Positions 16,116 to 26,537 of a stretch of DNA of 41,228 nt are shown here, in pieces (positions within the stretch are counted from its first letter, which is position 1; each line of letters opens with the position of its first letter). Both the position numbers and the translations under genes were made by a program. Under the pieces are notes generated by a model. It was given only the letters and a program-made list of their open reading frames with translations, was not told where the DNA came from and did not search any database. Origin of the DNA: Campylobacterales bacterium (GTDB taxonomy: Bacteria; Campylobacterota; Campylobacteria; Campylobacterales; QNZT01); the NCBI GenBank assembly GCA_026994915.1, contig JALWPY010000169.1, forward strand, positions 1 to 41,228, given 5' to 3'.

Positions 16116-16646
16116 TTATTTGGTCAGGTTCTGATCGAACGGCGGTCCCTTGGTCAAAAGGGCAGTTACTTCAGATGCAATATCGGGATCCATCTTGGCC
16201 ATAACTTTCGCGATCTTTTTGGGAGTGAGGTTGAAAAGAATACGGGCTGCTTCCGTGCGGGGCATCGCATCTAAAATGGCTGCAGCTTTGGAATCTTTCA
16301 TCTTCAGATAGGAGGCGGTGATCTTGTCGTCTTTGGCTTTTTTGATCTCTTCGAGCAGCTTTTTGTTCTTTTCGTAGAGCTCCAGGATCTCCTTTTTTGT
16401 TGCAGTCACCTTCTGCAGCGTGGCGTTGACTTCGGCCAGTTTCTGCGCTAGTTTCTTCTCCTTTTTGGCGATCAGATCGAGCTGTGCCTCTTTGTAGATC
16501 TCGAATGCCTGCTGCTCCTCATCGAGTCGGTCGAGCTCTCTGAGTATCTCCCCTTTGCGCTGTTCAAATACAGCATTGCAGTCGACCAGATCTTTCGCAT
16601 AAGTCATACCTGTCAGCAGTGTAATGATAACTATAACTGACTTCAA
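16116..16646 (-). CDS. Periplasmic MgtE_N/MotE-like coiled-coil protein
   Basis: 176 residues. A hydrophobic N-terminus (1-17) ending TYAK looks like a signal peptide. Residues 30-112 are a long charged coiled coil; residues 115-165 (DAMPRTEAARILFNL, KIAKVMAKMDPDIAS) match the MgtE N-terminal helical repeat found in MotE-type motility proteins. The closest context match is Campylobacter jejuni Cj1496c, a periplasmic protein encoded beside a FliJ-like gene and purA. The start is a TTG overlapping the stop of the FliJ-like gene (TTGA). A role as a flagellar motor or motility accessory protein is inferred. Confidence 0.8.
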   Translation of the reverse strand: MKSVIVIITLLTGMTYAKDLVDCNAVFEQRKGEILRELDRLDEEQQAFEIYKEAQLDLIAKKEKKLAQKLAEVNATLQKVTATKKEILELYEKNKKLLEEIKKAKDDKITASYLKMKDSKAAAILDAMPRTEAARILFNLTPKKIAKVMAKMDPDIASEVTALLTKGPPFDQNLTK

Positions 16647-17071
16647 ACGGTTCCTTTCTGTTTACGCAAAAAGAGCTGTCCTGCAATCTCATCGAGCCGT
16701 TTGGCTTCCTCTCTTTTTTGTGCTTCCAATATCTTCTCTCTCTCCAGAGCATTCAGATGTTTGATCTTCTCATACTCAAGTGAGACTTCTTTGTAAAGAA
16801 TATTTATATTATTGATCTCTTGATCATAATATTTTAACATATTTTCTTTTTGGGGTTTATCGCGATAAAGATAATCTTTTTGTGCAAATGCCATACGCAT
16901 GGCATTGAAATCACCGCTTTCGGGTATCTTGAAGTGTTGAATCTGCGAGTCTATCTCTGCTATTTCCGTTAGTGTCTGCGCTTTCTGAGCCCGAATCGAT
17001 GCCAGTTTACGCTCAATCTCGGAGACTTTTTGTTTTCTGACTTTCAAAAGTTCCGAGAATTTTGTCTTCAT
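16643..17071 (-). CDS. FliJ-like coiled-coil protein
   Basis: 142 residues, almost wholly charged and helical, beginning MKTKFSELLKVRKQKVSEIE as FliJ-family proteins do, with a long heptad pattern through residues 5-45 and 75-135. FliJ is the central stalk of the flagellar export ATPase FliI. Similarity is by pattern only, because coiled coils are low in information. It lies between purA (six bases away) and the MgtE_N-like gene (overlap), as in other Campylobacterota. Confidence 0.7.
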   Translation of the reverse strand: MKTKFSELLKVRKQKVSEIERKLASIRAQKAQTLTEIAEIDSQIQHFKIPESGDFNAMRMAFAQKDYLYRDKPQKENMLKYYDQEINNINILYKEVSLEYEKIKHLNALEREKILEAQKREEAKRLDEIAGQLFLRKQKGTV

Positions 17072-17077
17072 AAGCTC

Positions 17078-19179
<2,102 letters not shown>

Positions 19180-19209
19180 TCTCTGTCCTCATATAAATAA
19201 CTGTTACTC

Positions 19210-19215
19210 AGTATA
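19210..19215 (-). promoter_or_regulatory. Candidate -10 box upstream of hisZ-purA
   Basis: TATACT on the minus strand about 31 bases before the hisZ start, downstream of an A/T-rich ACAAAACATTTGT stretch. No clear -35. It would mark the start of the hisZ-purA-fliJ-like-motE-like unit, separate from the polysaccharide operon upstream. Confidence 0.35.
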
Positions 19216-19247
19216 ACAAATGTTTTGTAAAAGCGGGGAAAGTGGAC

Positions 19248-20378
19248 TCAGAGCCATCCCATTTTGATCGCAATCACCCAAACGATCAGGAGTATCAGAA
19301 CCGGAAAAATTATATATTTATTGAGGTGTTTCTTAATAAACGTCACACCTGCTTTACGTATTTTCGTAATGATGGTACGTTCTCTTGCTACTGCACGCTC
19401 GTCCAGAAAAGCGAAGGCGAGAATCAAAATGATCGCGAAAATAAAAAATACGATATTGTCCGGTTGACGTCTCAGTGCCAGCCCCATAATCGAAAAGACC
19501 AGCTGAATGAGAACAATGATTACAACGGCATTGTCTACACCACCTTTCCAGCGTAATACTTTATGGTGGAGATGCGTTTTGTCAGGATTGAAGGGGGAAA
19601 GCCCACGCTGAATACGGCGTATCATCACAGTCAGTGTATCGATAATCGGGATTGCCGTCAGAAAGAGTACGGAGGTGATACTGATATACGCTATCGACTT
19701 GATCGCCACGACAGAAATCGTAAAACCCAGTACCAGTGAGCCACTGTCTCCCATAAATATCTTTGCCGGATGCCAGTTGAAAAAGAGAAAAGCGACAATC
19801 GCCGGAATCATCAGCAAAGAAACCGTCATGATAAAAGCATCATGATACACCAGTCCGATATAGTAAAATGCTCCGAAGATGACGATCGATACACTGCCGG
19901 AGAGGCCATCCAGGCCATCGATGAGATTGAGTGCATTGGTAAAGCCGACAACGGCGATGATGGTCACGATCAGGGAGAAAAACAATGGTAACGTCACTTC
20001 ATGTCCAAACCAGACTCCAAGTGTATCGATTCTCAAACCATCGATAAAAAAAATCAGCAGTGTCGCAATGGTGATGCCGATAAATTTTGCTTTCGGTTCC
20101 ACGCCCCGATTGTCGTCATAGACACCGATCACGAAAATAATCAGTGATGCGAGTATAAAACCTTTATATTGCATGGCCAGGGAGGTGTAGCAGCAGAGCA
20201 AGACTAAAAAATAGGCGAGAAATATCGCGACACCGGCCCCCCTGGGAATGGGATTGAGGTGCGCGCTGCGTTCGTTGGGGACATCGATCATCCCCATCTT
20301 CGCTGAAAGTTTTGTGATACTGTATGTAAAAAAGAGTGAGACCAGGAAAGTTAACAGAACATCTATATTTTCAACCAC
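19248..20378 (-). CDS. wecA: Undecaprenyl-phosphate HexNAc-1-phosphate transferase (WecA/MraY family)
   Basis: A 376-residue polytopic membrane enzyme with about ten helices. Family motifs: DVPNERSAHLNPIPRGAG (about 33-50), the catalytic DD in GVYDDNRG, NALNLIDGLDGLSG, FMGDSGSLVLGF with the metal-binding aspartate and the final DKTHLHHKVL histidines typical of WecA/TagO. It would start polymer synthesis by moving GlcNAc-1-P or a related sugar phosphate to undecaprenyl phosphate. The start is GTG with GGGGAGAG upstream. It is the last gene after wza-wzc. Sugar specificity is inferred. Confidence 0.88.
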   Translation of the reverse strand: MVENIDVLLTFLVSLFFTYSITKLSAKMGMIDVPNERSAHLNPIPRGAGVAIFLAYFLVLLCCYTSLAMQYKGFILASLIIFVIGVYDDNRGVEPKAKFIGITIATLLIFFIDGLRIDTLGVWFGHEVTLPLFFSLIVTIIAVVGFTNALNLIDGLDGLSGSVSIVIFGAFYYIGLVYHDAFIMTVSLLMIPAIVAFLFFNWHPAKIFMGDSGSLVLGFTISVVAIKSIAYISITSVLFLTAIPIIDTLTVMIRRIQRGLSPFNPDKTHLHHKVLRWKGGVDNAVVIIVLIQLVFSIMGLALRRQPDNIVFFIFAIILILAFAFLDERAVARERTIITKIRKAGVTFIKKHLNKYIIFPVLILLIVWVIAIKMGWL

Positions 20379-20406
20379 CTGACTCTCCCCTTTTTAGATT
20401 TGTCTC

Positions 20407-22749
20407 TTATTTATAGGTATAACTGTACTTGAAAAAGCTCTGAGACATATTCTTAGGCTTTACTGCATTGAGTACGATACCAACATTTTTAATCTGATAT
20501 GATTTTACCATATCTTCGAGTGATTTCAGATACTCTTTCTCAGAATATTCGGATCTGAAAACGATCAGCGAAATATCCGCCAGCTTCATCAGCAGCAATG
20601 CATCAGTGACCATACCCATCGGCGGTGCATCGATGATGATATAGTCATACTCTTTACGCAGCTCTTCGATGATCTTGTCCACTTTGCCCGACTGCATCAG
20701 TTCGGAAGGATTTGGCGGAATCGGTCCCGATGTGATGATATCAAGATTTTTGATCTTTTTATGCTCCCAGATTACCTCTTTGAGAGTGTTATTTTTGGAA
20801 AGTACAGTACTCATACCAATCTTGTTGGTCAGACCAAATACCCTGTGCAGCATCGGGCGTCTCATATCGAGAGAGAGGACGATCGTCTTCTTGTCACTCA
20901 TACCGAATACCGCTGCCAGGTTGGTCGCAATCGTCGTTTTACCTTCACCCGGCACGGTCGAGGTGACGACGATCACTTTACTCTTGTTCTCGGTCGGAAT
21001 GAACTCCAGGTTGGTACGGATCAGCCTGAGCGCTTCACTCGCTACCGATTGCTGATCTTCGATCGTAAACATCTTGTCCGCAGCCTTGACCTGTGGAACC
21101 ACACCATAGAATGGAATTCTCGTATTGCTGACAATATCTTCTCTTGTTTTAATCTTGTCATCGAGCAACTCTCTCAGGTAGGCTACGATCATCGCCGTCA
21201 GGAAACCAAGCAACAGACTCGTCAATAAAATCATCGGAACATTCGGCTTGACTGGTTTAGTCGGTAATACTGCACGATCGAGCACTCTGTTTCCGGAGAC
21301 GGTCGAAGCCTTGTTGATCGACATCTCTGCCTGTTTCTGGAGCAGGAACTCATAAGTCTGCTCGAGGACTTTATATTTACGCTCCAGGGCTGCAAGCTCA
21401 CGCTCTTTCTCAGGGAACTTCAGCAGCGTCGTTTCACTGTTGTAGAGTGTGTCTTCGAGTGATCTGCGCTTCTCACTGAGCGAGTCGCTGATACTTTCGA
21501 TAGCACTCTCTAACGCCATACGAATATCATCGATCTCTTCGTCAACTTTTTGCACATCGGGATGCTCTTCTGTAAATTTGGACAACATCGCAATTTTTTT
21601 GGACTTTGCTTTCTGCAGGTCATCCAGCAAAGAAGCGAGTACCGGATAATCTTTGGCCAGGGAAGAGACAGCACCATAGTTACCGGTTTTGAACTCGTTG
21701 TAGAGTGCATTGAACGCACTCTCCTGGACTTTGACTTTCTCCAGTTCTCTTTTGACCTGGCTGCGATTTGTCAAAATCACCTGAGACTCTGTCTTGATGT
21801 CTACAAGATTGTTCTCTTCTTTAAAGTTCTCCAGTTTGATCGCCGCTTCCTGAAGTTTTTTACTCACTTCGAGCAGCTGTTTGTTAACGAAACCAAGCGC
21901 AGTCGAGGCCTTGGAAGTCTTTTTCTGGACACTCTGTTCGAGGTATTTGTCTACCAGATGATCGAGAAAGTCTTTGGCCCGCTGTGCCACACTGTCCTGA
22001 TAGATCAGCTTGATCACTGAACCATTTTTTGATACAGGAAAGACACTCAGATTTTTGGCTACTTCATCTACAGCACGATCTTTATTGAGTATGACAAAAG
22101 CATATTTTGCATTCGCCAGCTCTCCTTTTTTCTGAATAACCATAGAGAAATAACTGTTGTCGATCTTTTCGTTATATGTGAACTCTCCTGAAAACTGTAA
22201 CTCATGAGACTGTTTCCCAAGAAGCGAAGAGAGGGATTTCTTGACTGAACTCAAAATACCACCATGATCGACGTAGAGTTTGAACTTATCTCCGCCCATC
22301 GGTTCGACGACAAATTTCGTACCATATACAAGCGGATTTTTAACTTTCAACTCTGTGATTTTGATTGGTGTATCTTTGTAGAGCTCAATCTGTTTATAGT
22401 TATTGAAGGTGAAGTATCGGATCTGAAACCCTACATCTTCCAGCGCTTTCTCAATCAGTGATCTCGATTTGAGTATTTCAACTTCGGTATCGATCAGTGT
22501 CGCTTCGTTGTTGACGTTACCGCCACGTACGACATTATCAAGGCTGAGGTCCAGATTGTCGTTGCTGACCTCTATTGTCGCATAGGTTTCATATACCGGC
22601 GGCGTGAAGTAGGCATAAAAGAGCCCGCCAATAAAGAAAAGCGAGACGATAAAGAGGCTAAGTGCCTTGTTCTTACTGAATATTGCAAGTACTTTCTTGA
22701 TGTCTGCTGCATCTTCGAGTTTAGACAATGTCTTTTTTCTGTTTTCCAT
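20407..22749 (-). CDS. Polysaccharide copolymerase with BY-kinase domain (Wzc-like)
   Basis: 780 residues. Two membrane helices (about 28-48 and 505-525) enclose a periplasmic Wzz domain with a long coiled coil (285-480) and the PxxPxxP-type motif PTKPVKPNVP. The cytoplasmic bacterial tyrosine kinase domain has Walker A STVPGEGKTT (597-606), Walker A' LSLDMRRP (625-632) and Walker B YIIIDAPP (703-710). The C-terminal tyrosine cluster is short: Y775, Y777 and Y779 in KYSYTYK. It controls chain length and export of the polymer with Wza. No Wzb-type phosphatase is in the window. Start ATG 18 bases after wza. Confidence 0.92.
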   Translation of the reverse strand: MENRKKTLSKLEDAADIKKVLAIFSKNKALSLFIVSLFFIGGLFYAYFTPPVYETYATIEVSNDNLDLSLDNVVRGGNVNNEATLIDTEVEILKSRSLIEKALEDVGFQIRYFTFNNYKQIELYKDTPIKITELKVKNPLVYGTKFVVEPMGGDKFKLYVDHGGILSSVKKSLSSLLGKQSHELQFSGEFTYNEKIDNSYFSMVIQKKGELANAKYAFVILNKDRAVDEVAKNLSVFPVSKNGSVIKLIYQDSVAQRAKDFLDHLVDKYLEQSVQKKTSKASTALGFVNKQLLEVSKKLQEAAIKLENFKEENNLVDIKTESQVILTNRSQVKRELEKVKVQESAFNALYNEFKTGNYGAVSSLAKDYPVLASLLDDLQKAKSKKIAMLSKFTEEHPDVQKVDEEIDDIRMALESAIESISDSLSEKRRSLEDTLYNSETTLLKFPEKERELAALERKYKVLEQTYEFLLQKQAEMSINKASTVSGNRVLDRAVLPTKPVKPNVPMILLTSLLLGFLTAMIVAYLRELLDDKIKTREDIVSNTRIPFYGVVPQVKAADKMFTIEDQQSVASEALRLIRTNLEFIPTENKSKVIVVTSTVPGEGKTTIATNLAAVFGMSDKKTIVLSLDMRRPMLHRVFGLTNKIGMSTVLSKNNTLKEVIWEHKKIKNLDIITSGPIPPNPSELMQSGKVDKIIEELRKEYDYIIIDAPPMGMVTDALLLMKLADISLIVFRSEYSEKEYLKSLEDMVKSYQIKNVGIVLNAVKPKNMSQSFFKYSYTYK

Positions 22750-22766
22750 CGTTAGTTCCCTTTCCC

Positions 22767-23603
22767 TTATTGTGCCGGCACATATGGTGCTGCATTTGCA
22801 TCGGCCGCATTATTAACATTGAACAGATGTGTATTTGTCAGGTATTTGCCTGTATAGAGCACACCCAGAATTTTCGCTGCCAGATCGATACCCGGCATCG
22901 CCTGATTGATCGACATATTTCTCTGTCTCTCTTCGTTAGGCATAACATAGATCACATCATTTGGATAGAGTCTCAACCCACCGCTTGTCAGAGCAGTGAC
23001 CGAAGTAAGATCAATTGTATTGACAACAGGTTTTTGTGCGGTACCACGGATAATCAAAATCTTGTCGCGCTTGGCGTAGTCGGTAAGTCCTCCACTTCTG
23101 CCCAGTGCTTCCAGTACATTGGTCGTATCTTCAATAATGTCGACTTTTCCGGGTTGTTTCACCTCACCAAGGACAATCACACGCTTGTTGAGTACTTCAA
23201 CGGTGACATGCGCGTTTTTCAGATATCTGGCATATTCACGTGTCAACAGATCGGCACACTCACGCTCAGTTAGCCCCGCAACACGCACTACACCGATCAA
23301 CGGCAAGCTGATCGTACCATCACCGGCCACCAGTGCACCACGCTCATCGGCAGGTGCCACTTGTGCACGAACATCTCTTGTACTGAGTTCAGGATGATTG
23401 AAAATCAAAATTGAGAGCCTGTTGTTCGGCATGATTTTGTATTCGTAATGTGCGTTCGTCAGATTATTGTTCAAATCCGTTGTGCAGTTTGCAAGTTTCT
23501 GATTGTCATTGAACAAAACATACTGTTTGGACTTACCGCTACAACCACTCATCAATACCGTGACCATTACCAGTGATGCTGCTGTCAGATGTTTAGATCT
23601 CAT
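22767..23603 (-). CDS. Polysaccharide export outer-membrane lipoprotein (Wza-like)
   Basis: 278 residues. The signal sequence ends with lipobox LMSGC, lipidated at C21. Residues 55-150 match the Poly_export domain (YKIMPNNRLSILIFNHPELS and GTISLPLIGVVRVAGLT), and about 157-230 one SLBB domain with ITLGEVKQPG-like VIVLGEVKQPGKVDI. It is shorter than E. coli Wza and has one SLBB repeat instead of two. It forms the outer-membrane channel for the polymer assembled by the genes around it, first gene of the wza-wzc-wecA unit. Confidence 0.9.
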   Translation of the reverse strand: MRSKHLTAASLVMVTVLMSGCSGKSKQYVLFNDNQKLANCTTDLNNNLTNAHYEYKIMPNNRLSILIFNHPELSTRDVRAQVAPADERGALVAGDGTISLPLIGVVRVAGLTERECADLLTREYARYLKNAHVTVEVLNKRVIVLGEVKQPGKVDIIEDTTNVLEALGRSGGLTDYAKRDKILIIRGTAQKPVVNTIDLTSVTALTSGGLRLYPNDVIYVMPNEERQRNMSINQAMPGIDLAAKILGVLYTGKYLTNTHLFNVNNAADANAAPYVPAQ

Positions 23604-23637
23604 GATTTAATACCTTTGATATTTTTTTATTAATTTT

Positions 23638-23643
23638 ATTATA
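23638..23643 (-). promoter_or_regulatory. Candidate -10 box for wza-wzc-wecA
   Basis: TATAAT on the minus strand 34 bases before the wza-like start, in a 214-base, very AT-rich spacer (23604-23817). The whole spacer has no gene; several other TATAAT-like hexamers make the choice uncertain. Confidence 0.35.
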
Positions 23644-23790
23644 CAAGACAAATATTATTTTAAAATTAAAAGGTAAATATTTATTTAACTTTTAACACAA
23701 TTTACTTGCAACATTACACATACGAAAGCGATATAATTTAAATAAAGCTTACGTAATTATTGTATAATTAAATATATTAACATTTACTTT

Positions 23791-23816
23791 ATAAAAATTA
23801 AAAATATAATTTTTAT
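23791..23816 (-). terminator. AT-only hairpin after heparinase gene
   Basis: A perfect 10-bp stem ATAAAAATTA / TAATTTTTAT with a 6-base loop sits one base after the heparinase stop. Being all A/T it is weak; it could aid termination or be chance in AT-rich DNA. Confidence 0.3.
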
Positions 23817-23817
23817 T

Positions 23818-25434
23818 TTATACTGCCAATTCAATTAAAGTCTCCAGCTCCTTTTCAAAGCTGAGCCTGACTCCTTTGGATTTCACCAGATGGTTATACC
23901 CTTTTGCAATATGAATATCGACAATTTTTAAACTTTTTAAACCCTCAAAAGTCAAATATGCATATTTTGTGATGATTTGATTCTTTTCATTGAGAGTAAT
24001 CTCCACTTCCGGTGCAAAATGCAAAAATGCCACCGCTTCATGAGACTGTGCATTAGATGATTCTACAATATCCTTGATTTTTATGTTTCTGTCACTCATC
24101 TCAAATTGTCTTGTATGCAGCACACCGATTCGGGCATATCCATCATGCGTAGCACGGATACTCTTTTCAAGCTCCTGTAACTGAACAATCCGTGCCCTTC
24201 TGGCGACACGAAAACTCGACCATACTTCTGACTGATCCAACCCGTCGATCATCACTGTGTTATGGGCCCTGGTAGAGCGTTCGAGTTTTCTTCTCGCATT
24301 GTTTTCATACGTACTGATGCCCGTATCGACGATAAAAGGCTGCGCTGCGACAGAGAGTTCAAAGTTGAACGTATCACTGTGTGCATGTCCGGGAATGTAA
24401 TCAGGACCGATATTTCCTACATCTACGACCAGCTCGTAACGATCCGTGACATATTTTCGATAACCACTCTCCCGCAAAGGCCGCTTTTCTATCGGGATAT
24501 CCAATCTTTTGGCATAAGCAAGGAGTTGTGAAGTCGTCGGGGCGATACCGTCGGCAGAATCGTTCAGATGTGGAATCGAACCGTTTTGACATGTGATATT
24601 CTCCAGCCAGCCCAGCATTAAAGAGGCTTTCACTCTGAGAAGCTGCATCAGGTCCGGTTCTGAGAACTGTTGATTGTTTTGCATGAGATTGTAACAGTCC
24701 AGCACCCTGTAGAGCATGATCTGATGGTACATCGGTGAGAGTTCAAAGTGTGCACCGTCCGGTAAAATCTGCTCCTGAAGTTCCTCTGTCAGGATCTCTT
24801 TCGCTTTTGCAAACAATCCGCTATCGGCAAAATAGTACCCTCCAAACAGCAGGGCAAAACCGTTTTCCAGCAGATGGTTGCCCAGGAGATGGTACTCCAG
24901 ATTGTCCATCAGAATATCGTACTGGGCACGGAGTGAACTCTCTGTTGTAGGATGTTGTATAGCATGATCACTTAAAAATTTGATCCAGTTGATAGCACGG
25001 AGTGCGATAGGAAAAGGCTCGAGACCATCTTTGCTTTTTTCGATTTTTGCAATAAAGTCTTCAATCAAAGCCATACCCGTCTTGCTCTCCATACCAGGTT
25101 GATTCAAAAAATCGAAATAGTTGAGATTATATGTCCAGAGTTTACCGTGACCGGAAAAGTTCCAGTCGATGGTATCGATACTCGCAAATGTGTGGGGCAG
25201 ATTGAGGAAAGTAAACCGGTATCCCTCATTTGAAACCTTTTTCAAACTCTCTTCCGCAGGTATAGACGCTTGCATTTGCACCGATACACCTTCTGCTTTC
25301 CTGAATAAAGGGGGCCGGTAGTGTCTCATTTTTCTGATGCGATTGCGCAAGACGTAGTAAAGCCTGTATCGTATCTGCTTGCTTTTCATATACCGCAGTG
25401 TATGAAAATAGACGCCAAGTTGTTTCAGTTTCAT
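23818..25434 (-). CDS. Heparinase II/III family protein
   Basis: 538 residues. The N-terminal alpha/alpha-toroid domain (about 70-330) includes WTYNLNYFDFL and AINWIKFL. The C-terminal beta domain holds GHAHSDTFNFELSV and VDTGISTYE, followed by RAHNTVMIDGLDQSEVW, the heparinase II/III signature with catalytic-type His and Tyr residues. Family members cleave uronic-acid-containing polymers by elimination. A role trimming or releasing the locus' own uronate polymer is inferred, and fits the ManNAcA-forming wecB/wecC. No signal peptide is apparent at the N-terminus. The ATG overlaps the upstream glycosyltransferase stop (ATGA). Confidence 0.85.
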   Translation of the reverse strand: MKLKQLGVYFHTLRYMKSKQIRYRLYYVLRNRIRKMRHYRPPLFRKAEGVSVQMQASIPAEESLKKVSNEGYRFTFLNLPHTFASIDTIDWNFSGHGKLWTYNLNYFDFLNQPGMESKTGMALIEDFIAKIEKSKDGLEPFPIALRAINWIKFLSDHAIQHPTTESSLRAQYDILMDNLEYHLLGNHLLENGFALLFGGYYFADSGLFAKAKEILTEELQEQILPDGAHFELSPMYHQIMLYRVLDCYNLMQNNQQFSEPDLMQLLRVKASLMLGWLENITCQNGSIPHLNDSADGIAPTTSQLLAYAKRLDIPIEKRPLRESGYRKYVTDRYELVVDVGNIGPDYIPGHAHSDTFNFELSVAAQPFIVDTGISTYENNARRKLERSTRAHNTVMIDGLDQSEVWSSFRVARRARIVQLQELEKSIRATHDGYARIGVLHTRQFEMSDRNIKIKDIVESSNAQSHEAVAFLHFAPEVEITLNEKNQIITKYAYLTFEGLKSLKIVDIHIAKGYNHLVKSKGVRLSFEKELETLIELAV

Positions 25435-26537
25435 CGGTCTTGAAGTTTCTGTTTGTAGAGATCGTAATATCTTTGTGCCGTAATTTCAATAGAATAATTT
25501 TTGTCAAATGTATCAATAATATGCTTTTTATCCAGACTTTCGGACGAGAGAAAACGTTGCATCGCTTTCAGATAGCTGTCGGGAGTGAGATCGTTGGCCA
25601 GAAAACCGTTTTTTCCCTCTTCGATGATATCCGGAATACCGCCGACCGGAGTCGCGATAGTGGGCAACCCGATCGACATCGCTTCGAGTATCGTCATAGG
25701 CATCCCTTCATGACTGGATGATAGACAAAAAGCATCGGCATTTAGCAAGTAGTCGGAAACATTGCTCTTTTCGTCCAAAAAGTGAATATTTTCGGGATGG
25801 CGCACCATCGCTTCACACTCTCTGGCATATTCGGGAACAATTTTCCGGGAACCGATAATCAAAAGATGTGCATCAACACCCTCATCTAAAAGAGAGTCAA
25901 ACGCTTCAATAAGCAATTTTTGATTTTTGACCGGATAGACACGTCCGATATTGACAAAGATTTTTGAGTCGTTCGCTTTTTTCAAAGCTGCAATCTCCTG
26001 TTTTGTCTCCTCGATCAAAGATGTTGCCTCGAGTCTCTGGACGCCATTGTCTATCTGGATGTTATACACTTCTCCGTACTCTTTCTGCACAGACTTCAAA
26101 ACTTCTGTACTGATCGAGACCGGCGTAAAATTGAAATATCGATATAACAATGCATAAAATTTACGTTTACCTGCAGTAGTCTCTTTATAGGCGAGGCTAT
26201 GTACTGTGTGAATATTGGGTATTTGATTGGCGATGAGGCCAAACGCGGCATAGACCTGCGCGCGCAGATGGGTATGGGTAATATCCGGCCGGATCTCTTT
26301 GAGCATCTTATAAATGTCAAACATCAATGTTGGATGTTTTCCTACCTTGTTCATCGATAAAAAATGGACTTTTTTGTCGATCTTTTTGTACATGATCTGC
26401 TGTCTCTCATTCAACTTTTCCAATGAGCAGAGGTAGACTTCATTTTCGGGATTTTTAGAGAGCTCGTTACAGATATCGATACAAAATTTTTCAGCCCCAC
26501 CGGTATAAAGGCTAGGCAGGATATGCATGATCTTCAT
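25431..26537 (-). CDS. Glycosyltransferase, GT4 family
   Basis: 368 residues from the ATG at 26537, which has AAGGAG six bases upstream and overlaps the polymerase gene by 26 bases. N-terminal HILPSLYTGGAEKF is the acceptor-side glycine loop. C-terminal half: NIGRVYPVKNQKLLIEAF and LSSSHEGMPMTILEAMSIGLPTIA (split: SSSHEGMPMTILEAM) is the EX7E nucleotide-sugar site, followed by TPVGGIPDII. It is a GT-B retaining cytoplasmic enzyme adding a sugar to the lipid-linked repeat unit; donor and acceptor are unknown. Confidence 0.9.
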   Translation of the reverse strand: MKIMHILPSLYTGGAEKFCIDICNELSKNPENEVYLCSLEKLNERQQIMYKKIDKKVHFLSMNKVGKHPTLMFDIYKMLKEIRPDITHTHLRAQVYAAFGLIANQIPNIHTVHSLAYKETTAGKRKFYALLYRYFNFTPVSISTEVLKSVQKEYGEVYNIQIDNGVQRLEATSLIEETKQEIAALKKANDSKIFVNIGRVYPVKNQKLLIEAFDSLLDEGVDAHLLIIGSRKIVPEYARECEAMVRHPENIHFLDEKSNVSDYLLNADAFCLSSSHEGMPMTILEAMSIGLPTIATPVGGIPDIIEEGKNGFLANDLTPDSYLKAMQRFLSSESLDKKHIIDTFDKNYSIEITAQRYYDLYKQKLQDR

